DNA of 64,000 bases from Methanoculleus sediminis (GCF_001017125.1 NZ_JXOJ01000004.1:124001-188000); one strand, 5' to 3'. Shown: positions 1 to 9,663, counted from the stretch's first letter. The notes: generated by a model from the letters alone, not told the origin. A program made the numbers and translations.

Positions 1-962
1 CACTGGTCGCGGACGCGGTTGAACGCCGGGTCGTCGAACATGTCTGCAGGGCCGATCAGCTTCCCGTTGCAGACCTGGAACCCGAGGCAGATGACCCGGG
101 GCGGTCCGTCGAACTGGGTGCAGTTTGCGTCGCAGACGCCGACGGGCATGAACGGTCCGTGGTGCGAGCCCCGCATCCAGCCGGCCACAAGGATGGGCGT
201 CCTGAAGGGGTCGATGACCTCGCCTACCGCCGGGAATCCGCTCTGTGCCCGAACAATCATGACCGGGTCGTCTTTACCGACGTACCGCCCGGCCATCAGG
301 TTCAGCCGCTGGGTGCTGGTGGACGCCCCGATCGTGCCGTCCCTCTTCCAGACGTACTTGATGACGTAGCGGCTCGGCGCTCCGATATAGGCAAGGAGAC
401 TGTAGGACTCTTCTGGCGTGTTGAAGAGGATCTTGCGCTTCTCTATGACGTCGTGAACCTCGAAGGTGAATCCCTCGTGCAGCGACGGGTCGATGACGAG
501 GCCGGACGTGCTGAAGGGGTCGGCGAACATCTTGTAGAGGAAGTAGTTCCACGCCCCCGGCTCGGTCTTGTCGGCCATGAAGATCAGGACCGGATCGGAG
601 CCCCGCTCTTCGAACTCCATCTCGGCGACACCGGGTCCCATCCCCTTGACGTTGCCGCTGAACGCATCTCCGAGCAGGTCCTGGCCGGCGCCGTAGAGTT
701 TCATCTCCTTGGCGAGTTCGGCGCCCTCCATGAAGATGTCCCACGCCAGCTTGTGGATCTCTTCGTTGTCCTCCCCTTTGGTGTGCGTCATGATCAGCTC
801 GAGATCGTCGCCGCAGTGGGTGACGTACGAGTCGATGAGGATGCTTCCTTCCGCTTCCTTGAGTCTCCGGGCGGCCACCTCGAGGATCTTCGGGTGGGTT
901 CGGGAGTGCCCCGGGAAACTGCCTATATCTGCTTTAATTACGGACACGGTGGTCTTAACCAT
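1..962 (-). CDS. fbp: Fructose-1,6-bisphosphate aldolase/phosphatase, partial
   Basis: This is the bifunctional archaeal gluconeogenic enzyme that condenses DHAP and glyceraldehyde-3-phosphate to FBP and dephosphorylates it to fructose-6-phosphate. The N-terminus reads MVKTTVSVIKADIGSFPGH, the classic start of the family, followed by GDDLELIMTH and later GSHHGPFMPVG. About 320 codons are present and the C-terminus runs off the left edge; the family is usually 360-380 residues. The ATG at 960-962 is preceded by a GGTGAT-type ribosome binding site. The gene looks intact up to the edge. The next gene on the same strand ends about 450 bp upstream, so it probably has its own promoter. Confidence 0.95.
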   Translation of the reverse strand, partial: MVKTTVSVIKADIGSFPGHSRTHPKILEVAARRLKEAEGSILIDSYVTHCGDDLELIMTHTKGEDNEEIHKLAWDIFMEGAELAKEMKLYGAGQDLLGDAFSGNVKGMGPGVAEMEFEERGSDPVLIFMADKTEPGAWNYFLYKMFADPFSTSGLVIDPSLHEGFTFEVHDVIEKRKILFNTPEESYSLLAYIGAPSRYVIKYVWKRDGTIGASTSTQRLNLMAGRYVGKDDPVMIVRAQSGFPAVGEVIDPFRTPILVAGWMRGSHHGPFMPVGVCDANCTQFDGPPRVICLGFQVCNGKLIGPADMFDDPAFNRVRDQ

Positions 963-1411
963 ATAATCACCACTACCTGGACGGGCGTAGCCCTTACGAC
1001 TAGTAGATAGGTATTACTGTATATGTAGGTGTTGTTGCCTTGAAAAAAGGTTGGCTGCGGCAATCTGTCTCGGGGTCCGTCCTTCCCGGCGATCCTTCGC
1101 GGCGGATGCGCCCGAAGAGGATGCCGGCGCTATTATGTTGCTGTTTGCTCTTTATGTCGTTTCTCGCTGTTTTCCTGACAATCGGGCCATTGTAATGGAC
1201 GGAATTTCTGAAAATTACGCAAGGCAGCCACGGTGGCGCTCGCGCGTCCTCCCGGGGAGGGTTTGACGGAACGGCGCCGTGAAATGGGGCGAAGCGAGAT
1301 GAATACGGGTAGCGGAGGGCAACCTGCCGGCTCCTTCACGTGCGGATGCCGCTGTCGGCGAAAAGTATTGCGGCGCTGCCGGGGAGCCGGGCCGGCAGGC
1401 GCTCCGACGTA
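963..1411. other. Gene-free stretch upstream of fbp
   Basis: This stretch separates the Hsp20 stop from the FBP aldolase/phosphatase start. AT-rich sequence near 1010-1030 on the minus strand could hold the fbp promoter. Short open frames here are uninterrupted only because of the high GC and match no family I recognise. I see no tRNA or repeat. Confidence 0.5.
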
Positions 1412-1870
1412 TCAGTCGATCCTGATCGACTTGCCCCGCGAGAATTTGACTTCCAGGACGCCGTGCTTGTACCTCGACTGCATGGAGTCGGCGTCCACGG
1501 CCGGTATCTCCACCGAAGTCAGCTGATTGCCGCCGGCAATGATCGTCAGCGTCCCGTTGATGAGTGACAGGTGAATGTTCTCCTTCTCGGCGCCCGGGAG
1601 ATCGATCGCCACCGTCACGTCGTCATCGGTCGTATACATCTCTGCTATCGGCTCGATGGTCCCCTCGGAGGAGGGTTCTTTCGGCTCTGCTACGGGAGCC
1701 GCTTCCGCTGCCGGGATCTCGGCCTTTCCGGCGTCGTGAAGGACGATCTTGAATCCGTAGGCAAACGGCCTGTTCTGATCTCCCTGCTCTTTGAGCCCCT
1801 GCTCCATGAGGCGTTTCATCAGTTCGTTGAGTTGCTCGAAGATGTCTGCTGGGCTGTCACTCATGTGCAT
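1412..1870 (-). CDS. hsp20: Hsp20/alpha-crystallin family small heat shock protein
   Basis: This is a small heat shock chaperone of 152 residues, expected to hold unfolding clients in the cytosol as oligomers. It has a helical N-terminus (MHMSDSPADIFEQLNELMKR), an acidic Ala/Glu linker, then a degenerate alpha-crystallin domain with DDVTVAIDLPGAEKENI, a short core, and a final strand HGVLEVKF. The usual C-terminal IxI motif is replaced by a short KSIRID tail. I chose the ATG at 1868-1870; the frame is open further upstream, but that stretch has no homology features, and the ATG two codons later is also possible. It lies 75 bp downstream of cdc48 on the same strand, a proteostasis pair that may be co-transcribed. 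Confidence 0.85.
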   Translation of the reverse strand: MHMSDSPADIFEQLNELMKRLMEQGLKEQGDQNRPFAYGFKIVLHDAGKAEIPAAEAAPVAEPKEPSSEGTIEPIAEMYTTDDDVTVAIDLPGAEKENIHLSLINGTLTIIAGGNQLTSVEIPAVDADSMQSRYKHGVLEVKFSRGKSIRID

Positions 1871-1945
1871 CACGTTGTTTCTATCCCTGTTGGCGGGGGC
1901 CGGATGCCCCCGGAGGGAGCGCCTCACGGGCAGGGGGCGCTCCCG

Positions 1946-4369
1946 TCAGAACGCCATGCCCGTCTGGGGCAGCGGGCGTTCCATTTTGGCCTTCAACTCC
2001 TTTGTGAGACGCTTGATCTCGCCGAAGTCTTTCTTTCTCCGATAGACCGCATCTTTGAGGGCCTGCGTGAGATCCTTGACTTCCTGCTCGACCTTCCCGG
2101 TCTCCCGCATCCCGGCACGGTTGATTGTCGAGACGGCGTCTTCGAGTGCCGACCGCTGCTCCTGGTTGTAGAGGATCTGCCAGGAGTGGCGTTCGTTCTC
2201 CTCCAGCCGGTCGATATCGAGCGTGCCTCTCACGCGGGTGAGGGCGTCCTCGAAGTGGTTCTTCGTGATCCTCACGTTGCCGATCGCCTGACGCCGTTCC
2301 TCTTCGGTCTTCCCTCCCATTGCGGCGATGAACTCGCGCATGGCGGAAGTCTTTGCCTCGCGGACCAGCGCCTCGATGTCGGCGCCGACGTAGCCCTCGG
2401 TTCTGTCGACCAGTTCGTCGATGTCCACGTCGTTTGCAAGGATCTCCCTGTTCTTCAGGTACACTTCGAAGATCTTCTTCCTGCCTTCCCGGTCGGGCGG
2501 CGGGACGTAGATGATCCGGTCCAATCTGCCGGGACGAAGCAGCGCCTCGTCCAACATGTCCGGGCGGTTGGTAGCGCCGAGAACCACGACATTGTTGAGC
2601 TCTTCGAGGCCGTCGAGCTCTGTCAGGATCTGACTTACCACACTTTCAGTTACGTGCGATGATCCTATATAAGATCCGCGTTTAGGCATAAGTGCATCAA
2701 TCTCGTCGAAAAAGATAATCGACGGTGCTGCTTGCCTCGCTTTCCGGAATACCTGCCGAACTCCACGTTCTGACTCTCCGACCCATTTTGACAGGAGTTC
2801 CGGGCCTTTTATGGAGATGAAATTGCTTTCACTCTCGTTTGCGACCGCCTTTGCAAGGAGTGTCTTGCCCGTTCCGGGGGGGCCGAATAGCAGGATGCCG
2901 CGGGGGGGTTCGGTGTCGAGCGACGCGAATATCTCCGGATATTTGAGCGGCCACTCAACGGCCTCCGCAAGTTCTCCCTTTACGTCTTCGAGCCCGCCGA
3001 CGTCCTCCCATTTGACATCCGGGATCTCTACGAGCACCTCCCGCATCGCGCTCGGCTCGACGTGCTTGTGCGCTTCGACGAAGTCCTCGTTCGTGACGCG
3101 GAGCTGTTCGATGATCTCGGCGGGGATCTCCTCTTCGATCTTGATCTGCGGGATGATCCGGCGGAGCGCGTGCATCGCCGCCTCTTTTGCGAGCAGCGCG
3201 ATGTCGGCGCCGACGAAGCCGTGTGTCGAACGGGCGTAATCCTCAAGGTTCACGTCCTCGGCGAGCGGCATGCCGCGCGTGTGGATGTGGAAGATCTGCT
3301 GTCTCCCCTTGGTGTCGGGGATGCCGATCTCGATCTCGCGGTCGAACCGGCCGCCGCGCCGCAGAGCAGGGTCGATCATGTCCGGGAGGTTCGTCGCGGC
3401 GATCACCACGACCTGGCCCCGGGTCTTCAACCCGTCCATCAGGGCGAGCAACTGCGCGACGATCCGGCGCTCGACCTCGCCTTTCACCTCTTCGCGCTTG
3501 GGCGCGATCGAATCGATCTCGTCGATGAAGATGATCGAGGGCGCGTTCTCCTGCGCCTCCTCAAAGACCTCCCGCAGGCGCTCCTCGGACTCACCGTAGT
3601 ACTTGCTCATGATCTCGGGGCCCGAGAGCGTGACGAAGTGCGCGTCCACCTCGTTCGCCACCGCTTTTGCGATCAGGGTCTTTCCTGTTCCGGGCGGGCC
3701 GTAGAGCAGGACGCCCTTCGGGGGCTCGACGCCCAGGCGTTCGAAGAGCTCGGGGTGCCGGAGCGGGAGTTCGATCATCTCCCGGACGAGCTGCAGTTCG
3801 CGGTCGAGTCCGCCGATGTCCTCGTAGTGGACGTCGCCCGCCATCTCGCGCTTCCCTTCCTTGGGCTCATACGGGGTCTCCTTCAGCTCGATCTCGGTGC
3901 TGTCGGTGACGATGGCGATGCCCTTCGGCGCCACCTTTGCGACCGCGAACGTGAGCGGGTTGCCGAGGATGTTGACCCGGATGAGCTGCCCCTCGGTGAC
4001 GGGCCGGCCGCGGAGGATCCTCCCCAGGTACTGCTCGCCGCCCACCAGCCGGATGGGCTGGGTCGGCTGGATGGTTACCTTCTTCGCGTATCCTGCCTCG
4101 GTCTTTCTGATCCGGACTTTGTCGTCGATCCCCGACCCGACGTTGCTCCGGGTATTGCCGTCGATGCGCAGGATCGCCTTGCCGGTGTCCTGGGGGAAGC
4201 CGGGCCAGACGAGCGTCGCCGCCTTGTGGCGCCCCTCGACTTCGACGACGTCGCCGCTGACGAGGCCGAGCGCCTTCATGGTGTCGATGCTCAGTCTGGC
4301 AATTCCCCGGCCGGCGTCTTCGTGAGCCGCCTCCTTGATGGTTACCTCAACGGATTCGGTGTTAGCCAT
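1946..4369 (-). CDS. cdc48: CDC48/VAT family AAA+ ATPase
   Basis: This is an 807-residue double AAA+ unfoldase of the archaeal VAT (p97) family that unfolds substrates for the proteasome. Residues 1 to about 190 form the double-psi barrel N-domain. The D1 and D2 rings each carry Walker A ([17 protein letters not shown] and [17 protein letters not shown]) and Walker B ([14 protein letters not shown] and [14 protein letters not shown]). Arg fingers and sensor motifs ([33 protein letters not shown]) are intact. The C-terminal 90 residues form a basic coiled-coil tail. The ATG at 4367-4369 has a strong AGGAGGAGA site. Family length is 730-810, so the gene is complete. hsp20 follows on the same strand. 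Confidence 0.97.
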   Translation of the reverse strand: MANTESVEVTIKEAAHEDAGRGIARLSIDTMKALGLVSGDVVEVEGRHKAATLVWPGFPQDTGKAILRIDGNTRSNVGSGIDDKVRIRKTEAGYAKKVTIQPTQPIRLVGGEQYLGRILRGRPVTEGQLIRVNILGNPLTFAVAKVAPKGIAIVTDSTEIELKETPYEPKEGKREMAGDVHYEDIGGLDRELQLVREMIELPLRHPELFERLGVEPPKGVLLYGPPGTGKTLIAKAVANEVDAHFVTLSGPEIMSKYYGESEERLREVFEEAQENAPSIIFIDEIDSIAPKREEVKGEVERRIVAQLLALMDGLKTRGQVVVIAATNLPDMIDPALRRGGRFDREIEIGIPDTKGRQQIFHIHTRGMPLAEDVNLEDYARSTHGFVGADIALLAKEAAMHALRRIIPQIKIEEEIPAEIIEQLRVTNEDFVEAHKHVEPSAMREVLVEIPDVKWEDVGGLEDVKGELAEAVEWPLKYPEIFASLDTEPPRGILLFGPPGTGKTLLAKAVANESESNFISIKGPELLSKWVGESERGVRQVFRKARQAAPSIIFFDEIDALMPKRGSYIGSSHVTESVVSQILTELDGLEELNNVVVLGATNRPDMLDEALLRPGRLDRIIYVPPPDREGRKKIFEVYLKNREILANDVDIDELVDRTEGYVGADIEALVREAKTSAMREFIAAMGGKTEEERRQAIGNVRITKNHFEDALTRVRGTLDIDRLEENERHSWQILYNQEQRSALEDAVSTINRAGMRETGKVEQEVKDLTQALKDAVYRRKKDFGEIKRLTKELKAKMERPLPQTGMAF

Positions 4370-4417
4370 ATGAACAATCTCCTCCTGTAGGGTTTACCAT
4401 AGGTAAGTGCAGTCTAC

Positions 4418-4430
4418 TATTTATATTTTT
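4418..4430 (-). promoter_or_regulatory. TATA box of cdc48
   Basis: On the minus strand this reads AAAAATATAAATA, a near-consensus archaeal TATA element about 50 bp upstream of the cdc48 ATG. It predicts a 5' leader of roughly 25 nt that contains the AGGAGGAGA ribosome binding site. It sits immediately after the stop of the upstream cyclo-ligase gene, so cdc48 has its own promoter. Confidence 0.65.
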
Positions 4431-4432
4431 CC

Positions 4433-5008
4433 CTAAACGCCCCTTCCGTTATACCGGATGATCTCCTTTTCCGTAATGACGTAATCCATCTTCACGTCGT
4501 TTTCATCGGCAGGAATGCGCTCTGCCTGCTGGCAGGAGAACGCAATGCCGATCTTCTTCGGGTTGGGGTATCGGTGGAGGAAGCGGTCGTAATACCCCGC
4601 GCCGTAGCCGAGCCGGTTCCCTTCGGCGTCGAAGGCGAGCATCGGTATGACGACGGCCTCGACGTCCCCGGGCCGGGCCGGGAGTTCGTGGCCGATCGGT
4701 TCAGGAACGTTAAACGTGCTCGGGACGAGGACCGAGGGGTCGGGGAGGTAGGAGAGGCGGAGGCTGCAGGTATCCCGCTCGATGATGGGCACGACGACCT
4801 GCACGCCCCGGCGGTTCAGGGCAGCGATCAGGCCCATGGTCTCGGCCTCCGGGGTTTTCGAGACGTAGATCATAACGGTCGTAAAGCCGTCGAGGAGGCC
4901 AAGAAGTTTTTCTTCGATGGTTGCACTGTACGCGGCGATCTCCTGGGGGGAGAGGAGTGCCCGGGCCTCCTTTGCCCGCAGGCGAAGGGTTGCCTTTGTC
5001 TGGCTCAT
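4433..5008 (-). CDS. 5-formyltetrahydrofolate cyclo-ligase family protein
   Basis: This 191-residue protein belongs to the MTHFS family, which converts 5-formyl-THF to methenyl-THF using ATP. In methanogens the natural pterin substrate is uncertain. The N-terminal basic helix ATLRLRAKEARALLSPQE and the ATP-binding loop GYGAGYYDRFLHR near residue 140 are diagnostic. I chose ATG 5006-5008, giving MSQTKATLRLRAKEAR as other family members begin; an upstream in-frame ATG at 5044 would add 12 residues with no homology features. The next gene upstream on the same strand ends about 60 bp away. Confidence 0.88.
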   Translation of the reverse strand: MSQTKATLRLRAKEARALLSPQEIAAYSATIEEKLLGLLDGFTTVMIYVSKTPEAETMGLIAALNRRGVQVVVPIIERDTCSLRLSYLPDPSVLVPSTFNVPEPIGHELPARPGDVEAVVIPMLAFDAEGNRLGYGAGYYDRFLHRYPNPKKIGIAFSCQQAERIPADENDVKMDYVITEKEIIRYNGRGV

Positions 5009-5067
5009 TGTAAGAGAGTTTGGCTCAATCAGACCATAAAACATGCATGCCGAAAGGCAGGGGGGGC

Positions 5068-5484
5068 TTACTCCCCCGCCTCCCGGCCGTCCCCGCAGAC
5101 CTCCCGGAACCGGCGGAGGGCGGATGCAAGGATACGGGTCTTTCCTATCATCGCGGCGATGAGGAGGGTGTCGAGGATCTCGTCGCGGGACGCGCCTTCC
5201 TTCAGGGCGGCCCCGATGTGGACCTTCAGGCAGCTGTCCGCCCCCGCACTTGCGGCGGCAGCGACGGCGACCAGCTCCGCGGTCTTCATGTCGAGGGAGT
5301 CGGGCCGGGAGATCCGGTAGTCGGCGAGGGTTGAGAGCGCGAAGGCCTCCGGGCGGTCGCGGAGGATGGGAAAGATGAACGGGACAACGCCGAGCATCTC
5401 CTCGACGTCTTCTACGATATCGTCGCCGAGGTCGTCGGCGTGGGCGAGAAAACTTTTGACAATCTGTTCGTTTTCAGGTTTCAT
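5068..5484 (-). CDS. Carboxymuconolactone decarboxylase (CMD) family protein
   Basis: This is a 138-residue all-helical protein of the CMD/AhpD superfamily. The CMD core lies at about residues 55-125, with TAELVAVAAAASAGADSCLKVHIGAAL. Only one cysteine of the AhpD CxxC pair is present (AxxCxxxH), so a thioredoxin-like disulfide reductase activity is not supported; the single-Cys/His form is common in archaeal homologues of unknown substrate. The start ATG at 5482-5484 is supported by an AGGAAGG site 5-6 nt upstream; the frame stays open upstream without homology. The gene is flanked upstream by a long repeat-rich gap. Confidence 0.88.
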   Translation of the reverse strand: MKPENEQIVKSFLAHADDLGDDIVEDVEEMLGVVPFIFPILRDRPEAFALSTLADYRISRPDSLDMKTAELVAVAAAASAGADSCLKVHIGAALKEGASRDEILDTLLIAAMIGKTRILASALRRFREVCGDGREAGE

Positions 5485-6046
5485 GGACCTTCCTCGTATG
5501 GGAGTGTGGGCGAGAGCGAGGATAATGGTGCGGTTTTTTGGTGCGGCGAGGGTAGCGATTCGATGGATGGATGCATGGGATTGGTGTGCAACTGCCCGGT
5601 ACGCTGGACCGTGGGGGTATCGCCCCTGGGGGAACGACGCTCCGTAGGAGCGGAGTTCGAGAAACCCGAAGGGTTTCGCTGTGGGGCTTGACGGGGAGTG
5701 CGACGGGCGAGACGGCCGGAGCATGAGCACCGGAGGTGCGTCGGGGGGAGAATCCCCCCTCCCCTGTCTCCAAACGGACATTACGCCTGTAACCCCCACC
5801 CCTCCCGGCCTTCGGCCTCCTCCCCCGCCCCCCTGGGGGCGGGGGCAGTCATGGCGATACCCCCACGGAAGCCGTTGACGGGGCTATACAACTGTTAGTA
5901 GAGTTTTACGGGGTAGAGGCCGGTGTATCTGGCTTGTTGGGGATATCTCGGGTCTGCTTCGCTTGCGGACATGAACACCCTCCGCTACCCGAAAAACCTA
6001 AAAAAGAGAACCAGGGGGAGCAACCCCGCTCCCCCGCCGTTCTCAC
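5485..6046. repeat. Gene-free region with chained mini-hairpins
   Basis: There is no credible gene between the CMD gene start and the thiC stop. From about 5600 to 5860 the sequence is a chain of short palindromes: CTCCGTAGGAG, AAACCCGAAGGGTTT, CACCGGAGGTG, GGGGGGAGAATCCCCCC, GGCCTTCGGCC and CCCCCGCCCCCCTGGGGGCG. They are joined by linkers such as GGAGTTCGAG and GGAGCATGAG. The same hairpins and linkers recur in inverted orientation at 57990-58434. The right end holds the thiC terminator. Confidence 0.65.
6000..6035 (-). terminator. Terminator of thiC
   Basis: A perfect 8-bp stem (GGGGGAGC / GCTCCCCC, loop of 6) at 6014-6035 lies just beyond the thiC stop. On the minus strand it is followed by TTCTC and a run of six T residues at 6000-6005. 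This has both hairpin and U-tract and reads in the thiC direction. Confidence 0.65.
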
Positions 6047-7321
6047 TCAGAAGTTAAAATGCCTTCCAACAATCTTCAGCGCACAGTAGTCCCCGCACAT
6101 CGTGCAGGCGTCGGCGTCCGCCGGCATCCGTTCGTCCCGGATCTTCCGGGCGCGTTCGGGGTTCATCGCGACCGCGAACTGCCGCTCCCAGTCGAGGTCG
6201 CGGCGGGCGTGGCCCATCTCGAGGTCGGCGTCGCGCTTTTTGAGCTTGATCATATCCCCGACGTGGGCGGCGATCCTCGAACTCATGACGCCCTCGTAGA
6301 CCTCCTCGGGGGTGGGGAGCGCCAGGTGCTCGGCCGGCGTCACGTAGCAGATGAAGTCCGCGCCGTAGGAGGAGGAGAGCGCGGCACCGATGGCGGCCAC
6401 CCGGTCGTCGTAGCCGGGCGCGATATCGGTGACGAGCGGGCCGAGCATGTAGAACGGTCTCCGGTTCGTGACGCGCTTTTGCAGGACGACGTTCGTCTCG
6501 ATCTCGTCGATCGGGATGTGCCCCGGCCCCTCGATGATCGTCTGCACGCCTTGTGCATGCGCCTTGTCGGCAAGCTCCGCGTTGATGAGCAGTTCCTGGA
6601 CCTGGGCACGGTCGGTCGCGTCGTGGACCGCGCCCGCCCGCATACCGTTGCCGAACGAGAGCGTGACCTCGTGCTCTTTCAAGATCTCGAGGAGGTAGTC
6701 GAACTCCGAATAAAGCGGGTTCTCCTTCTCGTTGTGGATCATCCATGCGGTCATGAACGCCCCGCCCCGGGAAACCAGCCCGCCGTGCCGCCCCTGGTTC
6801 TGGAGGCGCTTCATCGTCTCGTAGTTGATCCCGGTGTGAATCGCCATGAAGTTGGTGCCGGCCTTCGCCTGCTCCGCCGTGATCCGGAAGAGGTCGTCCT
6901 CCTCCATGTGGACGACCGCCCCGTGCTTCCGGGCGGCCTCGATGAACGCCTGGTAGAGCGGCACCGACCCGACCGAGAGCGTGGTCGCCCCGACGACCCG
7001 CCGCCGGATCTCCATGAAATCACCGCCGGTAGAGAGTTCCATCAGCGTGTCGGCACCGGCAAGTTCGGCCTGCCGGGCCTTCTCGATCTCCATATCGACA
7101 TCGACGATATCCGACGACGTTCCGATACTCGCGTTGACCTTCGTGCGAAGCCCTTCGCCGATACCGCAGATCTTCACCTTCCGGTAGGGGGAGACCGGAA
7201 TGACGATGTGACCGTCGGCCACGCCGCGCCGGACGAAATCCTCGGTGACCCCCTCCGCTGCCGCGACGATCCGCATCTCTTCGGTGACGACGCCGCGCCG
7301 GGCGTCTTCTATGAGACTCAT
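6047..7321 (-). CDS. thiC: Phosphomethylpyrimidine synthase ThiC
   Basis: This 424-residue radical SAM enzyme converts aminoimidazole ribotide to HMP phosphate, the pyrimidine half of thiamine. Landmarks are SIGTSSDIVDVDMEIEK, HTGINYETMKR, GMRAGAVHDATDRAQ, EGPGHIPIDEIETNV, TDIAPGYDDRVAAIGA and CYVTPAEHLALP. The C-terminal [4Fe-4S] site is CTMCGDYC, with C-x2-C-x3-C spacing instead of the bacterial C-x2-C-x4-C; I believe this short form also occurs in archaeal ThiC proteins. The length is typical for archaea, without the bacterial N-terminal extension. A hairpin-plus-T-tract terminator follows, so it is monocistronic, and it is divergent from the radical SAM gene at 7497. Confidence 0.96.
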   Translation of the reverse strand: MSLIEDARRGVVTEEMRIVAAAEGVTEDFVRRGVADGHIVIPVSPYRKVKICGIGEGLRTKVNASIGTSSDIVDVDMEIEKARQAELAGADTLMELSTGGDFMEIRRRVVGATTLSVGSVPLYQAFIEAARKHGAVVHMEEDDLFRITAEQAKAGTNFMAIHTGINYETMKRLQNQGRHGGLVSRGGAFMTAWMIHNEKENPLYSEFDYLLEILKEHEVTLSFGNGMRAGAVHDATDRAQVQELLINAELADKAHAQGVQTIIEGPGHIPIDEIETNVVLQKRVTNRRPFYMLGPLVTDIAPGYDDRVAAIGAALSSSYGADFICYVTPAEHLALPTPEEVYEGVMSSRIAAHVGDMIKLKKRDADLEMGHARRDLDWERQFAVAMNPERARKIRDERMPADADACTMCGDYCALKIVGRHFNF

Positions 7322-7496
7322 TGCCCTATATTTGCAGAAAAGAGTTGATAAAGACTTGTTTTTGGGATCCAGGTTAAATCAGGCTTGATCTCTCAACAAG
7401 TAAACTTGACTTTACCTTATTCAGATCTTTTTTCATAGCCGGAAAGCCAAGGCTTACAAGAAATAACGGAGCACCTCTTTATCGCCTGGTGATCAT

Positions 7497-8195
7497 TTGT
7501 ACGTCAATTTCGGAGGTTTTGTCCCGATCAGCACCGTCGACTGGCGGGGAAGGGCTGCCTGCACCGTCTTTCTCCGGGGGTGCCCCGCGCGCTGCTTCTA
7601 CTGCCACAACATCGCCATCCAGGACGGCGAGGACCTGCGCGACGCAGACGAGATCGTCGCGATGATCCGGGAATCCCGCACGGTTGCGGGCGCCGTGGTC
7701 TTCTCCGGCGGGGAGCCGACCCTGCAGGGGCCGGCACTCGCCCACCTCGCTGCCGCCGCCCGCAAAATGGGGTTCTCTGTGGGCCTGCACACGAACGGCA
7801 TCTTCCCCCGGGTGATCGAGGACCTTCTTGCGAAGCACCTTGTCGACATGATCTCGCTCGATATCAAGACCACGTGGGAGCGCTACGACGACCTCCTGGA
7901 ACTCACCGCCGCCGACGCGGTGAAGCGGTCGCTTGCTCTCTGCAAACGGGCGAAGGCCGACGGCAGCCTCGAGACCTGCCTGGCCGTGGTCACCCTCTTC
8001 CGGGGCCGCGAGGAAGACCTCCCGGCCATCGCACAGGATACCCGCGGACTCGACCTCGTGCTCCAGCAGGGCGTGGCCCCGGGCTTTGTGCCCCTGACCC
8101 GGCAGGAACTCGAGGCGGCAGCGGCGCCGCTCGGCCGCAGGGTCCATATACGGACCCGGGAGGACGGCGAGGTCGTCTACGGCCCAAAGGCCTGA
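7497..8195 (+). CDS. Radical SAM protein, anaerobic ribonucleotide reductase activase-like
   Basis: This 232-residue radical SAM protein has the cluster motif CPARCFYC at about residues 29-36, the GGEPTLQ motif, and a short barrel typical of NrdG-like activating enzymes (TIGR02495-type). These generate a glycyl radical on class III ribonucleotide reductase. No NrdD is in the window, so the partner is inferred. I chose the TTG at 7497 because GGTGATC lies 4-5 nt upstream; there is no better start. The next gene begins 146 bp downstream. Confidence 0.85.
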   Translation: MYVNFGGFVPISTVDWRGRAACTVFLRGCPARCFYCHNIAIQDGEDLRDADEIVAMIRESRTVAGAVVFSGGEPTLQGPALAHLAAAARKMGFSVGLHTNGIFPRVIEDLLAKHLVDMISLDIKTTWERYDDLLELTAADAVKRSLALCKRAKADGSLETCLAVVTLFRGREEDLPAIAQDTRGLDLVLQQGVAPGFVPLTRQELEAAAAPLGRRVHIRTREDGEVVYGPKA

Positions 8196-8341
8196 CCCTT
8201 TCCGGTGACGTTAAGCATAATATCGACGGGAACGCACGTTTATGCAGACATTTGCGGCGGCCGCCGCAACCTGCACCGCCGGGACCCTGCAGCCGGTCTC
8301 TTGCCGGCACGGCCCGCTGTTCTGAATATAGGAGGAACCGG

Positions 8342-8893
8342 ATGAAGGTTATTGGAATCGTTGGTATGCCGGCAAGCGGGAAGGGAGAGGCGTCACGGAT
8401 AGCCCGGGACCTCGGGATACCGGTCGTGGTCATGGGAGACGCGATACGGGAACGGGTGAAGGAAGCCGGGCTTCCCCCGACCGACGCGAACTTTGGCGCG
8501 GTCGCCGGGAAGTTGCGCGCGGACCTCGGCATGGACGCCATCGCCCGGATCACCGTCCCCCTCATCGAGGCGACGGGCTCCCCGGTGGCGCTCGTGGACG
8601 GCATCCGGGGCGACTACGAGGTAGCAGCGTTCAAGGAGCACTTCCCCGACTTCACGCTCATCGGGATCGTTTCATCGTTCGAGACACGATACCGGAGGCT
8701 CGCGAACCGGGGCAGGTCGGACGACTCCCTCACCCCCGACGAACTGCGGGCCCGCGACGAGCGGGAACTCGGGTGGGGGCTCGGCCGTGCCCTGGAACAG
8801 GCTGACTGCCGGGTCATGAACGAAGGATCGCTCGAAGAGTTCGCCGCAGAGGTTCGCACCCTGCTCTGCCGGCTGGGAGGTAGAGAAGAATGA
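8342..8893 (+). CDS. UPF0200 family nucleoside/dephospho-CoA kinase-like P-loop protein
   Basis: This 183-residue P-loop protein belongs to the archaeal UPF0200 family, related to dephospho-CoA and adenylate kinases. It starts MKVIGIVGMPASGKGEASR, with Walker A GMPASGKG, followed by GDAIRE and a lid-like RRLANRGRSDD. The substrate is not established. The ATG at 8342 has a clean GGAGGA ribosome binding site. Its stop overlaps the start of the next gene by 4 nt (ATGA), so the two are translationally coupled and belong to an operon that continues to RNase Z. Confidence 0.88.
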   Translation: MKVIGIVGMPASGKGEASRIARDLGIPVVVMGDAIRERVKEAGLPPTDANFGAVAGKLRADLGMDAIARITVPLIEATGSPVALVDGIRGDYEVAAFKEHFPDFTLIGIVSSFETRYRRLANRGRSDDSLTPDELRARDERELGWGLGRALEQADCRVMNEGSLEEFAAEVRTLLCRLGGREE

Positions 8894-9663
8894 GTCTTGT
8901 CCCGTATTTTTCAGCCTCGTCGAAGATCTGGGAGTCACGCGACTGGGTCTACGGGCTCGAAGAGATCGGGTATGCCGGATGGGAGATCGTCGCCGACGGG
9001 AAGTACCGTCTGGACAACCCCGAGAACTTCGCTGCCGTCCGGGAGAATCTCGAGAGCACCGGCCTTCTCGCGACCGTGCACGCGCCCTACAGCGACTTAA
9101 ACCTCGCGTCCTTGAACTACCCGATCTGGCGCGAGTCGATCCGCCAGACCTGCTGCTGCATCCAGCACGCGGCCGAACTGACCGACCGGGTGACCGTTCA
9201 CCCGGGTTTCGTCTCCCCGGTGGGCAAGCTCGTCCCCGAGAAGGTCTGGGAGATGCAGAAGACCGCGCTCGTCGAGATCGGGAAGTGCGCGGAGGATCAC
9301 GGCGTCCTCGCGTGCGTCGAGAACATGATCAGCATCAAGGACTTCCTCTGCCGCTACCCCGAGGAGATCCTCGGACTCACCGAAGGGATCGCGGGGATCG
9401 GGATCACGCTGGACGTCGGGCACGCCAACACCAACGGCCTCGTGGATGCCTTCCTTGCACACGTCACCGAGGTCGATCACCTGCACATCCACGACAACCA
9501 CGGGCAGTCGGACGAGCACCTGGCGCTCGGCGACGGAACCATTCCGTGGGAGAAGGTCGGGCGGGTCATCGCCCGCGACTACTCCGGCCCGGCCGTCATT
9601 GAAGGCCGGAACCTTGAGGAGGCGAAACGGAGCCTCGCAGCATTCAGGAAGTGGTTCGTATAG
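8890..9663 (+). CDS. Sugar phosphate isomerase/epimerase-like TIM barrel protein
   Basis: This 257-residue protein belongs to the AP-endonuclease-2/xylose-isomerase-like TIM barrel family. Metal-binding motifs are spread along the barrel: TVHAPYSDLN, VTVHPG, CVENM, GITLDVGHANT, VDHLHIHDNHG and VIEGRN. These match the three-metal site of Nfo-type and sugar isomerase folds. The true substrate is unknown; the archaeal orthologues lie near RNA or nucleotide genes, but that does not decide it. It overlaps the upstream gene by 4 nt and the downstream RNase Z start by 13 nt. Confidence 0.85.
   Translation: MSLVPYFSASSKIWESRDWVYGLEEIGYAGWEIVADGKYRLDNPENFAAVRENLESTGLLATVHAPYSDLNLASLNYPIWRESIRQTCCCIQHAAELTDRVTVHPGFVSPVGKLVPEKVWEMQKTALVEIGKCAEDHGVLACVENMISIKDFLCRYPEEILGLTEGIAGIGITLDVGHANTNGLVDAFLAHVTEVDHLHIHDNHGQSDEHLALGDGTIPWEKVGRVIARDYSGPAVIEGRNLEEAKRSLAAFRKWFV

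Noticed and set aside
1051-1526. Short rightward frames upstream of hsp20
   Set aside because: Arg/Ser-rich translations typical of antisense or random GC-rich DNA, with no start signals.
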